Shown piece after piece: positions 7,293 to 15,874 of a stretch of 64,000 nucleotides of DNA. Position 1 is the stretch's first letter. Each line of letters begins with the position of its first letter. Source of the stretch: a virus; the IMG/VR virus record IMGVR_UViG_3300014502_000001, positions 1 to 64,000 of that record, one strand, 5' to 3'. The translations under genes were made by a program, and so were the position numbers. Below the pieces are notes generated by a model. The model was not told where the DNA came from. It did not search any database and was given only the letters and a program-made list of their open reading frames with translations.

Positions 7293-7321
7293 ATTATACT
7301 GTTATCCATCCCTGATATCAA
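7293..7321 (-). promoter_or_regulatory. Near-consensus sigma-70 promoter
   Basis: The minus strand carries TTGATA, 17 bases, then TATAAT. The -35 box overlaps the last bases of the 755-residue gene. Transcription would begin near 7286. It separates the head/packaging train from the lysis and small-gene train below it, and should allow the endolysin region to be expressed independently. Confidence 0.75.
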
Positions 7322-9585
7322 GCACGATTGTGAAAACGTCCACGCAGTCGGCTGATGGCCTCATTATTGCTCATGGTGTTCTCCTCGTCATCCGCTTTAT
7401 GGTGACCCCATTTCATGCCCATCACGCCGTGCTCGGAGAGCTTTGTGTGCACAGATTTGCTAGAGCCAAAAACCATAGGCAAATATACAATTCTTCCACC
7501 AGAGATCTCTTTAGCCTCTCGAAGTTTTTTGTATGTCTCCTTGCCTTCATTGAACAGCGTATATCCTTTGATCCACTCCCTGGGAATGCCAGTAGTTATG
7601 ACACCACCATCTGCATTCCTAAGCTCATACCCATACGGCTTTCCAAATATTCTAAATGGCTCACCAGGTAAATGATGTCCAACTGCACGAAATTTCACCC
7701 CAGCAGGAATAAAAAGATGCACTATGGCAGGAATACTGCCAGTTTGTTCAGATCGCATTTCTGCATAATACATCGCTCTGTCTTTTGTGGTTGTCACATA
7801 GACACCACTACCATCACCCATGCTTCTTATGCCCTGAGACAAGATGCTGCTAAGATTGGCCACAGTCGTCCCGTGTAAAACAAGTATGCCGCGCTCTATT
7901 TTTGGTTCATGTCCATCACCCACAACCTCGTCGTCAGCTTTGTGGTGTCCCCACTTCATGCCCACTACACCGTACTCGTCCAGACGCGGGCGCACGCGCT
8001 TTATGCGCCTTAGTCGCGCTCGCGCGCGAAGCAGAGGCGTTACAGCCGCTGTGGTGACGTCCTCTGTTATAGAGTCGTATCGTCTCTCCTCTAATTTGCT
8101 AAAAATAGGATTACCATTGACCCAGCGCAATCTTGCTACTTGAACACGATGTGTTTTCTTGCCTTTTAGTATGGCAACTGCCAATCGTGTATGCCCAGAC
8201 AGAATCAGATATCGCCCATTCAGCTTTGACAACGTGGGATCAGATGATTGGAAAAGAGCAAGTATAGGCGGATCTGTGTCATATGTTTTTGCGCCCTCGT
8301 GGGAATAAGCCTTCAATCCTGCCACAGCAATATCAGCCTGCATAGGAGCAAGATTATCGAGAGGCATATCTCTAAGAGAAAACTTCTTTTTATCAGAATT
8401 GCGAATTCCAAAAATTAACTTTGGCCCAGAGAATCCGAAAATGTCCTTTGTCAAAACAACGTCGGTGTTCTCAGCCCACGGCGCTTTTGATACAGAAAGC
8501 TTGCCAAGCGCATCACCAAATGTCTTCTGGTCTTCGCCTTTGCCGCTGCCTCCCACTTCACCTGTTCCCTGGCCGCTGTGACCAAAATTACCAGAGCCCG
8601 CGCCGCCTTCCTGTAGTGCCTCCCACGCGTGATGTTCAATCCAGCCGTGAGGCAGCTCTCTGTACCGCTGACGAAATATGATCCAGGCTTGCTCGTTGGG
8701 TAGCATTGAGCCGCTAGCCCGCGCCTCGTCAAACAGCTTTACATAGTTGTCGTAGAGCTCCTGGTCACCACCAAATATGTGTTTCAGCCAGAGCCACTTA
8801 TTGTCGCGCGGATCGTGGCCAACGCGGTCAGCCGCCTGCTCGTGAATGTGCTCGTGAGCGGCAGCGGGCTCATCCATCACAGCCATTCCTATGAATACTG
8901 TCATCAGTTTATACTGTTCCATAACAGGCATAGGATCACCATAGCGACCCTTTATGATCTTCACGCCGTGAACCTTTACAACCTTTAATGCGTGAGGAGG
9001 AATTGCTCCCTTCAATCGCAATGAGGAAAGCGACTGTCCCTTGGTGTTAGGATCCTTCTCAAGACGATCAGCATATTCCTTTGTAATGCGAATTTCTATG
9101 ATCACAGGCTTGCTACCAGGATTAGCCTTAGCGGCATAATCGGCAAACACCGCCGCCGCATAAGAACTCTGTGTAAAGAAAACGTGTCCCTCTGATCGAG
9201 CAATATATTCAGGCGCATTGGTCACTCCACCTTGGTCAACACCACTGTGGTGCTGTGGAATAAGTCCCTTCTGCTCAATCTCCTTGACATATTGCTCGGT
9301 AGTGCCGTGATACAGGAGCTTGCGCGACAGCTCTCCGCCCTTGCCACTGCCTCCCACCTCTCCTGTGCCTTGGCCACTATGGCCAAAATTTCCAGAGCCT
9401 GCACCACCTTCATCTAGCTGCTCGTCCAGTTTCAGTGGATCAAAACCCAGCATCCCCACCACATCGGCTGGAGATATGAGCAGTTCTTCATCGTCTGGAT
9501 CAGGCTCGTCACCTGCGCGCCAGTCCACCTTCCTGTCCACGCCCGCTATGCGAACATCATAGTCTATGACCACAGCTTTCTCCAT
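7318..9585 (-). CDS. Modular protein: two ART-like modules around a ParB-like domain
   Basis: A 755-residue chain of discrete modules. 59-83: GSGNFGHSGQGTGEVGGS linker. 88-215: ADP-ribosyltransferase-like module (LLYHGTTEQYVKEI at its start, HVFFTQSSYAAAVFA in the middle). 326-350: the same linker again, identical in protein but different in codons. 380-490: ParB/sulfiredoxin-like fold (GRYLILSGHTRLAVAIL). 537-553: EYGVVGMKWGHHKADDE. 565-680: second ART-like module (LVLHGTTVANLSSIL, GVYVTTTKDRAMYYA). 718-734: EHGVMGMKWGHHKADDE. The first bases overlap the end of the MuF fusion gene. The order suggests head-associated effector cargo joined by capsid-binding or processing tags. Catalytic activity is untested, and the ART calls rest on the H-G-T and Y-x-T/S pattern. 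Confidence 0.75.
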   Translation of the reverse strand: MEKAVVIDYDVRIAGVDRKVDWRAGDEPDPDDEELLISPADVVGMLGFDPLKLDEQLDEGGAGSGNFGHSGQGTGEVGGSGKGGELSRKLLYHGTTEQYVKEIEQKGLIPQHHSGVDQGGVTNAPEYIARSEGHVFFTQSSYAAAVFADYAAKANPGSKPVIIEIRITKEYADRLEKDPNTKGQSLSSLRLKGAIPPHALKVVKVHGVKIIKGRYGDPMPVMEQYKLMTVFIGMAVMDEPAAAHEHIHEQAADRVGHDPRDNKWLWLKHIFGGDQELYDNYVKLFDEARASGSMLPNEQAWIIFRQRYRELPHGWIEHHAWEALQEGGAGSGNFGHSGQGTGEVGGSGKGEDQKTFGDALGKLSVSKAPWAENTDVVLTKDIFGFSGPKLIFGIRNSDKKKFSLRDMPLDNLAPMQADIAVAGLKAYSHEGAKTYDTDPPILALFQSSDPTLSKLNGRYLILSGHTRLAVAILKGKKTHRVQVARLRWVNGNPIFSKLEERRYDSITEDVTTAAVTPLLRARARLRRIKRVRPRLDEYGVVGMKWGHHKADDEVVGDGHEPKIERGILVLHGTTVANLSSILSQGIRSMGDGSGVYVTTTKDRAMYYAEMRSEQTGSIPAIVHLFIPAGVKFRAVGHHLPGEPFRIFGKPYGYELRNADGGVITTGIPREWIKGYTLFNEGKETYKKLREAKEISGGRIVYLPMVFGSSKSVHTKLSEHGVMGMKWGHHKADDEENTMSNNEAISRLRGRFHNRA

Positions 9586-12320
9586 TTGGCAAACACAGTC
9601 GGGCTGATGTAGCTCTGCAACGCAACGATAGGTGTATTGCCCAGGCGCTTGGCCACAGCCTCTGCTACGGCGCGCACCTGCTTTTTGTATTCCTTCTCGC
9701 TCCTGGGTGGCTTCATCTTTGCCACCATTTCACGCGCCGTAGACGTGCCCATCAGTGTGCGGAAGTCCTTAGTCTTAAAGCCGCCGCCGTCCAGCTTGCT
9801 GATATAGCCACTGAGCTGTCCATGCGTCACAGAGAACAGCCGTCCTTTAGCACCCACAGCATTCCTGCGGCGCTCCAAGTCCTTGGCTACAAAATGGTCC
9901 TCAACCTTCAGATCTATGGCCACGCCCTTTTTGCCAATGAACCTTAAATGGATGTCGCCAGCAACCACCTTCACGTGTTCGCCCAGTAGTGTGGTAGCAC
10001 CATAGGCTTTTACCGCACCGCCCGTATCATCATCAGAGCCTGGTCTGATGCCCATGCGCAGCACCAGCAGGGCGCAGGCCGCGCTTTCGGCGTTGTCGCT
10101 TCTGCCGTGAATGGCTGTTAAAATCTCATGCGTAACACGGGACTCCATTCGATCCAGCTCCTTGATGCGTGCAAACTTTTCGGCCGCTTTAGTGGCTGAG
10201 AACTTTGCACTGTATAAATACTGATCACGCCCTTTGGAGTCTTTGCCCACGACCATCATGTCACCGTTGGGGTCTCTGTTGTAACGCAGGTCTGTCCACG
10301 CTGGTGGAACGCGCAGAGCCTTGATATAATCTGGCAGATCAGCATGCGACGCGGCTGGGGCCAAGTCTCCTTGGTCACGTTTTGCGCTGCCGCCGACTTC
10401 GCCTGTGCCTTGGCCCTTGTGGCCGTAGTTGCCACTTTGTGCATTGCCTTCCACCAGCGCTTTTAGCCTATTGATGGATTCAGCCAAAGGATCAACGAGC
10501 TCCCAGATTATCACAGGCACATAGAAGATCTCTCCATTAGCCGCCTCGTGCAGCTTTCCATGAGTGGCACCGTGAAAACTATCTTGACCACGATCCGGCC
10601 ACCCATTAAGCTTTGGCACAACGAAAAAGCCTTTGATGTTTTTAGGCGCAATCTTTCCTGAGTGGAAAAATGTTCCAGTGCCTGCCTCCATGTCTGCGTG
10701 CAAACTGCCCTTTGGCACTCGCACCTCAAACACCACAGCTGTAGGAACATATGTATAGCCCAGATTCTGCTGATTGCTGCGCTCGCCCGCCCGCAAAGCC
10801 GTACCTCTGGCCCACACCAAAGCGCTCTCTCGATCCTGACACAGGAATACGGCGTCCGCCCTGTCGCCCGTATAATATGTGCCCTTATCAAACATGCGAT
10901 TGGCATCTGTGGCCGGGAGCAGGCCGTTCTTAGCTATGCTTTTTAGGGCTAGCACGGTTGAGCCGTGGAAATATGTATCAAACTCTTCTGGCTTAACAGG
11001 ATTGGCCTCAGAGCCTTTCTCTTCCTCTTTGTGGACACCCCACTTCATACCGATGACACCGTACTCTTCAATGGACTCAGCCACACTAGGGCTGCGCAAT
11101 ATGAACAGGATGTCAGTGCTCTGATTCAGTGTATAAGCCGCCTTGCCGTTGTTCACGATCAGCCCTAGCGCCGTGCGCTTCAATACACCTCTGGTGAAAA
11201 AGTTGCCACGCAGCAGTGTCACCTCTGTTCCTGTGGCTAGACCATCAAAAGCGCCCGTAAAAAGCTGACCGCCCAGTGCTGCGGCTTGATCCGCATAGTC
11301 CAGTAATGTGCTGACACTGATAGCAGGTGTTGCGCGCACACCTCTGGCTTCCACATAATCTATCAGCTGGCGATTGAGATTCTTGCGCAGCGCAATCAGC
11401 TCAGTGCGAGCGAGTGGATTGCTTTCCAGGTGGATCTGCTGACGCACTTTATACATCTGTTTGTAAAGCGTTTCAACTTGATTCAGCGTTGTCCCGAATA
11501 CCTCTTGGCCCGCCTCGTCAAAAGCCGACGCCCACCTCTGAGGACTATCCATTGCGGCGTCACTGGTGGAACCTGGTACGCGCAAATTCATGCCAGGCGT
11601 GGCCGTTGTGCGCGGCAGGAATTCCAGATCACAGTAGCAGTTGAATAGACAAGGCGTATCGCCTGCGCGTGGAACAGTAGGAATGGTCTGCCACGTCCAC
11701 ACCTTCATGGCATAAATGGGGCACACCTCGCAGTGCGCTTCCCTCGGCATGCCCAGCACCCAGTGAATCTCTACGTCCTCACCAAAGCCATTGATCATGC
11801 CATTGTAGAATTGGCTTTTACCTGTGTCCGCATAATACGCGGCCCTCTGCAGGTATGGGTGAGTGGGTGAGTGGTTGGGATTATTGATGTCGTCTAAAAA
11901 CCCATCAAAAAATTGCTGCTCTAGCCGCCGCGCCTTTGCCATGAATGCGGCGTCATGCTTGGTAATGCCGAGCTCATCATAGAACGGATTGCCCGCCGCC
12001 ATAGCGCCCGCCTTGAACAGTTGCTTGTAGTGCTGGGCTGTAATGGCTTTCCACTCCGCACGCGCAGAGGCTTTATCAATACTGCCACCCTGAAAGCGAC
12101 TGATCAGGTCAACCATCTCAACTTTGAAATTGGCCATAGCGTTGTTGTACAGGCTAAAGCCGCGCTGGATGAGCGCCTGATCTTTGCCCAGCTGGAGATT
12201 GGCTAGGGTGGACGTTTGACCTGCCACGATGGGGTCGCGCGCCACCGCGCCAGAGAGCGCCTTATCACCTTCCTCAAGGCGCTCTATGAATTTGTTAAGC
12301 ACCCACTCGCGCAGCCACAT
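9564..12320 (-). CDS. MuF head protein fused to ART-like module and topoisomerase IB
   Basis: A 918-residue fusion. Residues about 90-240 are a MuF/SPP1-gp7-like head-morphogenesis domain (CEVCPIYAMKVW, CLFNCYCDLEFLPR). 419-428: EYGVIGMKWG. 445-605: ADP-ribosyltransferase-like module (YFHGSTVLALKSIAKNGLLP, GTYYTGDRADAV). 625-646: SGNYGHKGQGTGEVGGS linker. 665-918: type IB topoisomerase of the poxvirus/bacterial kind, with VPPAWTDLRYN at its start, Arg755 in LRMGIRPG, Lys797 in FIGKKG, Arg854 in KDFRTLMGT and nucleophile Tyr904 in SYISP. All four catalytic positions are present; the LGNTP that replaces a His-containing motif is normal in bacterial members. MuF proteins attach to the portal and are packaged in a few copies, so the extra enzymes may be carried in the head. 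Confidence 0.85.
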   Translation of the reverse strand: MWLREWVLNKFIERLEEGDKALSGAVARDPIVAGQTSTLANLQLGKDQALIQRGFSLYNNAMANFKVEMVDLISRFQGGSIDKASARAEWKAITAQHYKQLFKAGAMAAGNPFYDELGITKHDAAFMAKARRLEQQFFDGFLDDINNPNHSPTHPYLQRAAYYADTGKSQFYNGMINGFGEDVEIHWVLGMPREAHCEVCPIYAMKVWTWQTIPTVPRAGDTPCLFNCYCDLEFLPRTTATPGMNLRVPGSTSDAAMDSPQRWASAFDEAGQEVFGTTLNQVETLYKQMYKVRQQIHLESNPLARTELIALRKNLNRQLIDYVEARGVRATPAISVSTLLDYADQAAALGGQLFTGAFDGLATGTEVTLLRGNFFTRGVLKRTALGLIVNNGKAAYTLNQSTDILFILRSPSVAESIEEYGVIGMKWGVHKEEEKGSEANPVKPEEFDTYFHGSTVLALKSIAKNGLLPATDANRMFDKGTYYTGDRADAVFLCQDRESALVWARGTALRAGERSNQQNLGYTYVPTAVVFEVRVPKGSLHADMEAGTGTFFHSGKIAPKNIKGFFVVPKLNGWPDRGQDSFHGATHGKLHEAANGEIFYVPVIIWELVDPLAESINRLKALVEGNAQSGNYGHKGQGTGEVGGSAKRDQGDLAPAASHADLPDYIKALRVPPAWTDLRYNRDPNGDMMVVGKDSKGRDQYLYSAKFSATKAAEKFARIKELDRMESRVTHEILTAIHGRSDNAESAACALLVLRMGIRPGSDDDTGGAVKAYGATTLLGEHVKVVAGDIHLRFIGKKGVAIDLKVEDHFVAKDLERRRNAVGAKGRLFSVTHGQLSGYISKLDGGGFKTKDFRTLMGTSTAREMVAKMKPPRSEKEYKKQVRAVAEAVAKRLGNTPIVALQSYISPTVFAKWRKLWS

Positions 12321-12338
12321 GATGTCACCGCTCTACCA

Positions 12339-12608
12339 TCAGAGCTGGCCTGGCCTTCTCATTTTTGTTGTCTTGGTGGCCAGCGTGCCATACTCTTTGT
12401 TCAGCCTTCTGCTGACATACCTGACATCGAACATCCTTGGCTTGCTGGCAGAATACACACCATAGTGATCCACCCTTTTCATCCTAGCCAGCAGCGTCTT
12501 CATGCGGCGCGCAACAACAGCAGGGTCCTTTGACTTTGTTGCACGCTCACCCCATTTCATGCCTGCTACGCCGTACTCGCGGATGCGCTGAATAGACTCT
12601 TTCAGCAT
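12339..12608 (-). CDS. Small basic protein with EYGVxGMKWG motif
   Basis: An 89-residue, very basic protein between the portal and MuF fusion genes. It carries EYGVAGMKWG at residues 11-20, followed by Arg/Lys-rich sequence with two weaker echoes (HYGVYSASK and KEYGTLATK). It looks like a single motif with a short DNA-binding-type tail. By analogy with the neighbouring fusions it may be a minor head or internal protein. Its function is unknown. Confidence 0.75.
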   Translation of the reverse strand: MLKESIQRIREYGVAGMKWGERATKSKDPAVVARRMKTLLARMKRVDHYGVYSASKPRMFDVRYVSRRLNKEYGTLATKTTKMRRPGQL

Positions 12609-12614
12609 AGCACT

Positions 12615-14321
12615 TTACTCTGCCAGCCTGCGCACAGGAGTTGCTTTCAGCCCCACTGGCACCATACCTTTTAGCCGCTCCTCACGATCCACTTTCCAGC
12701 GCACCAGGTCTTTCAGGTCATCCAGCATGGCACGCACTTGCGGGTCGCGCCGTATCATCATGGCCAGCTGAGGAGGCAACTGGACGGGCGCATTGCCACC
12801 CTGAGTGTTGCCAGGTAGTGCCTGCTGGTCGGGAGGCAGCGGTTGACCGTCTGGGCCCAAGGCTGTCTGATCACCGCCCGGAGGATTCTGGTCGCCCGTG
12901 ATGGCGGCATACTTTTTCATCATGTCATCATCGAACTCCAGTAATTCCCTGAGCACGTAATCCTGATTCACAACACCCAGATCACGATACAGCGTTGTGG
13001 CGATAGCCGCCTTGGTCTGGAGCAGATTCCACTTGAGCGTTTCATCACTCGTCGCCAGCTCAGGGAACTCTATGTCCCACTTAAAGCTGCGATGATCCAC
13101 GCCCGCTAGCGTGAAGACCAACTCGTAAAAACGCCGCAGCCCTGGCTTCAGTGAAGCTTGACGCCGCCTAACCTGGCGCGCAAACTGGACATCAATATAG
13201 CCCATAGTCGCCCTAGCGTTGACGCCCTCTTCCAGGCTGACATAGGCTTTTGGCACAGTGACGGCCATGAGGAACTTGCGCTGCAGGTATTCCACGTCCG
13301 CGATGTTGCTGACGTTCATGTCGCCGCTCAGCTCTTTCACGTCCGCTTTGGTGGACTCGCCCACGGGGATGCCAATGTCCTCATCAGGCAGAGGCGGATT
13401 TTCCATCTGCTCAGAGCGCCCGCGTACAGGGTCTGTGATGAGCGTCCTGGTTTTCAGCCGATCCATGAATTTAGCCACATAGGTCATGGCATCATCTGGA
13501 CTGAGATTTTTGGTGTCAATCATGTAGGCAAATCGCTTCCACGCTCGTGTTAGCCGCGCTATGACCAACGCCTCATCGATCCACAGCAACTGCTTTCCGA
13601 TGCGCAGTGCGGCGTTGCCAAACAGGCTGTTCTCATAGCCATAGGTTGCGTTGCCAGTTTTGTAGTGGATCACGCGCCACCACTCGAACTTGATGACATC
13701 CTTTAAGCTGGGCACGCGCTGGATGTAAGGCTTTTCAGCATCATTGAAAACGCCGCGCTCGTCCACGTCGGCTTCCATCTCCTTGGTGGGCAGCGTTTTC
13801 AGCCGCTCTATCATCCACCGCTGGGTGTCAGGAACCATTGAGATGACGGGCTCCTGGAACACGTCGCCGTCGCGCACCAGGCAACGAGCCGTTTCCCAGA
13901 TGGAGTCCTTGATCTTGCTGCGCTTTTCAGCCTCTTCCACCAGCGCCTCTAGCTCGTCCAGCTTAGGCGTTTTATCGTCAATGAACACCCAGTAATTTTC
14001 CTCGCCTCCGATGGTGCCACTGACAATGTTGTCGGCGTACACATTGAGCGCCGCTGTGGCCTCGGCCAAGTTGCGATCCAGCGCCTTATACTTATCATAG
14101 CGGGCAATGCGACTCTCGTCCACTGCGCCCATGCTACCACCCAAAGCACGATAGGCATTGAGCAACCTGCTCAGCACGTCATCGCTTTTAAGCGCTGAGT
14201 CGGTGGTTTGTTTGACGGGCGCAACGTCCATCTGGAACAGTTTGGCAAACATTTTGCCAACTACGGCAACAACGGGATTGGTTGGCTGTTGAAAGCCTTG
14301 CGGCAGTGTTGTGCTGGCCAT
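12615..14321 (-). CDS. Portal protein, T4 gp20-like
   Basis: A 568-residue protein in the position and with the composition of the T4-like portal family. The N-terminal region has the tyrosine-rich YDKYKALDRN block, then AALNVYADNIVSGTIGGEENYWVF. The central part has FEWWRVIHYKTGN and the crown/clip region with VRGRSEQMENPPLPDEDIGI. A long helical part with RATMGYIDVQFARQVRRRQ follows, and the C-terminus is Pro/Gln-rich. The portal forms the dodecameric DNA gate at one capsid vertex and initiates head assembly. It lies between TerL-side genes and the MuF fusion, as in many head clusters. Confidence 0.85.
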   Translation of the reverse strand: MASTTLPQGFQQPTNPVVAVVGKMFAKLFQMDVAPVKQTTDSALKSDDVLSRLLNAYRALGGSMGAVDESRIARYDKYKALDRNLAEATAALNVYADNIVSGTIGGEENYWVFIDDKTPKLDELEALVEEAEKRSKIKDSIWETARCLVRDGDVFQEPVISMVPDTQRWMIERLKTLPTKEMEADVDERGVFNDAEKPYIQRVPSLKDVIKFEWWRVIHYKTGNATYGYENSLFGNAALRIGKQLLWIDEALVIARLTRAWKRFAYMIDTKNLSPDDAMTYVAKFMDRLKTRTLITDPVRGRSEQMENPPLPDEDIGIPVGESTKADVKELSGDMNVSNIADVEYLQRKFLMAVTVPKAYVSLEEGVNARATMGYIDVQFARQVRRRQASLKPGLRRFYELVFTLAGVDHRSFKWDIEFPELATSDETLKWNLLQTKAAIATTLYRDLGVVNQDYVLRELLEFDDDMMKKYAAITGDQNPPGGDQTALGPDGQPLPPDQQALPGNTQGGNAPVQLPPQLAMMIRRDPQVRAMLDDLKDLVRWKVDREERLKGMVPVGLKATPVRRLAE

Positions 14322-14385
14322 TAGAGTGTCCCTCTATATTCCTAACTCATACGCGCTGCGTCAGGACATTAGCCTGGTCAGCGAT

Positions 14386-14820
14386 TTACTTACCGATGTC
14401 TTTCCCTAACACGCGGCCCAGTATCACGGCAAATTCTGCAAAGTCGTTGGGTGTGGCCATGTACGCCTTGGTGGGCACACCACAGTTGACGCTGATGTGA
14501 ATCATGGGAAGCTCTTTATTGTGAATCCAGTTTTCCACCTGATGCATGAGCCACTCCCTGTTAAGCGCCTTTTCCACCATCACAGGACGACCCTCATCAT
14601 TGAGCTTCACAGGAGTAGGCAGCTCCTGGTACGCCTTCATGATCAGCGCAGCGTTTTGCGGCTTAGTGCCGCCTGGGTTTTTTTCCCAGCTGTATAAGCA
14701 GCCGTCCGAGATGCCAATCTTTTTGGCCATCTGGGTGACTGGGATGTTTAGCGCTTTACGCCGCGCAATCAGATCAGCTTTGTTGTCGTTGGAGATGATG
14801 GTGTGTCCTGTGCGGCTCAT
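14386..14820 (-). CDS. XRE-family helix-turn-helix protein
   Basis: A 144-residue protein. Residues 13-70 form a cro/C1-type helix-turn-helix (ADLIARRKALNIPVTQMAKK, then IGISDGCLYSWEKNPGG). A separate C-terminal part follows, with EWLMHQVENWIHNKELPMI. The gene sits inside the head/packaging train, between the portal and a run of small unknown genes, so it may be a late regulator or a packaging-site DNA-binding protein. No operator can be assigned. Confidence 0.82.
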   Translation of the reverse strand: MSRTGHTIISNDNKADLIARRKALNIPVTQMAKKIGISDGCLYSWEKNPGGTKPQNAALIMKAYQELPTPVKLNDEGRPVMVEKALNREWLMHQVENWIHNKELPMIHISVNCGVPTKAYMATPNDFAEFAVILGRVLGKDIGK

Positions 14821-14822
14821 GG

Positions 14823-15071
14823 CTACCTCTTTAAGGGAACTACTGAATACCCAATTTTGATCAGCTTGTAATCAGGATGCTCTTCACAGACAACAGGAAT
14901 ACGCGCTGGGTCGATCAGCTGGATGTCAACAAACGTGACCTCCTCGCCATTCAGAACGTCAGGAATAGGTGCCAGCGCCTGCTCCCTGTGAATCAGTCTG
15001 CGTTGGCCAAGCTTCGGCTGATCGTCGACATTGGCAAAGACTTTGGTCTCTATCACGAATTCGTCTATCAT
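14823..15071 (-). CDS. Unknown protein, 82 residues
   Basis: The start is set at ATG 15071 (MIDEFVIETKVFANVDDQPK), overlapping the previous stop as ATGA with a GGGGG just upstream. The protein is mostly beta strands (VTFVDIQLIDPARIPVVCEE) and ends in YSVVPLKR. No domain is recognised. It belongs to the block of six small genes between TerL and the portal. Confidence 0.62.
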   Translation of the reverse strand: MIDEFVIETKVFANVDDQPKLGQRRLIHREQALAPIPDVLNGEEVTFVDIQLIDPARIPVVCEEHPDYKLIKIGYSVVPLKR

Positions 15072-15316
15072 GCCATCCCCCAATTAAACTTGTCATTGTG
15101 TCCTGGCTGATAGCCATAAACGTGCTTGAACACAACAGCCCAAGCCGCCTTGACCTGGTCGCGCCATTCATCGGTGGTGGAACGATAGCCCTGCCCGCTG
15201 CCCGTCACGTCGTTCTGGGCGCAGCGCATCAAGACCATCTGAGCTTCCTTTATGGTCATGCGTCTGTGTGTGGTGCTTGGAATAATGACTCGTACTCCTC
15301 GTCCTCGTACGGTCAT
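15068..15316 (-). CDS. Unknown protein, 82 residues
   Basis: The start at ATG 15316 (MTVRGRGVRVIIPSTTHRRM) overlaps the upstream stop as ATGA; an in-frame ATG nine codons earlier is possible. The C-terminal half contains a helix with Trp residues (DEWRDQVKAAWAVVFKHVYG). No family is known to me. The gene is translationally coupled to both neighbours. Confidence 0.62.
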   Translation of the reverse strand: MTVRGRGVRVIIPSTTHRRMTIKEAQMVLMRCAQNDVTGSGQGYRSTTDEWRDQVKAAWAVVFKHVYGYQPGHNDKFNWGMA

Positions 15317-15597
15317 GACTTTTCCCCAATCAGATCGCGCCATCCAGCAGCGGGCGATTCCTCTTGATCGTTCTCCTCAAACAGCCACCAGCTAGTCCTT
15401 AGCGCCGCGCTGTTGATGTGCTCGCTCTCGCGCCATTCGCACTGGAAATATTCTTCACGCAGCAGATCTTTCAGCACTTCAATCTCAGCATCGATAGCCG
15501 CCACGTTGTCATCACCAAATAGTGTTACCAGCGGAATCAGAGCACGCAACCGAGTCAGCTCTTTGATCTCTTGCCTTACGCGCCTTTCAGTTCTCAT
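15313..15597 (-). CDS. Unknown helical protein, 94 residues
   Basis: A charged, helical protein (RRVRQEIKELTRLRALIPLV, then AAIDAEIEVLKDLLREEYF) with a Trp-rich C-terminal part. It overlaps the next gene by 4 bases. The helical hairpin would suit a small structural or chaperone role, but this is not diagnostic. Confidence 0.65.
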   Translation of the reverse strand: MRTERRVRQEIKELTRLRALIPLVTLFGDDNVAAIDAEIEVLKDLLREEYFQCEWRESEHINSAALRTSWWLFEENDQEESPAAGWRDLIGEKS

Positions 15598-15638
15598 GCC
15601 ATCTCCTCATGCAGCCAGCTCGGCTGGACAATCACAGA

Positions 15639-15863
15639 CTAGACTTTAGACGCATCAGCGACAACGGGCACAGTCTTCTGTTCCTCGGTGTCCAGGATCA
15701 TCAGCGCCATGGTGAGCGAAGCCACCGCCGCCAGATCATCCACATACTGTGCGTGCGGATACTCCTGGCCTTCCTGCGGCTTGTTGGCAAAACGGCTCAC
15801 CCGTATTTCCAGCGCCGCCGTCAACGACCCCTTAGCATGTGACAAATTAACTAGCAGATTCAT
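15639..15863 (-). CDS. Unknown small protein, 74 residues
   Basis: ATG 15863 (MNLLVNLSHAKGSLTAALEI) follows GAGGAGAG with good spacing, so it is preferred over an in-frame ATG five codons upstream. The sequence has a strand-rich first half and a hydrophobic helix (DLAAVASLTMALMIL). No known family. Confidence 0.62.
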   Translation of the reverse strand: MNLLVNLSHAKGSLTAALEIRVSRFANKPQEGQEYPHAQYVDDLAAVASLTMALMILDTEEQKTVPVVADASKV

Positions 15864-15874
15864 GTGTACTCTCC

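Noticed and set aside
6501-7355. Plus-strand frame of 284 codons
   Set aside because: It crosses three minus-strand genes and a clear minus-strand promoter, and its product has no domain pattern. No other credible plus-strand gene was found in the window.
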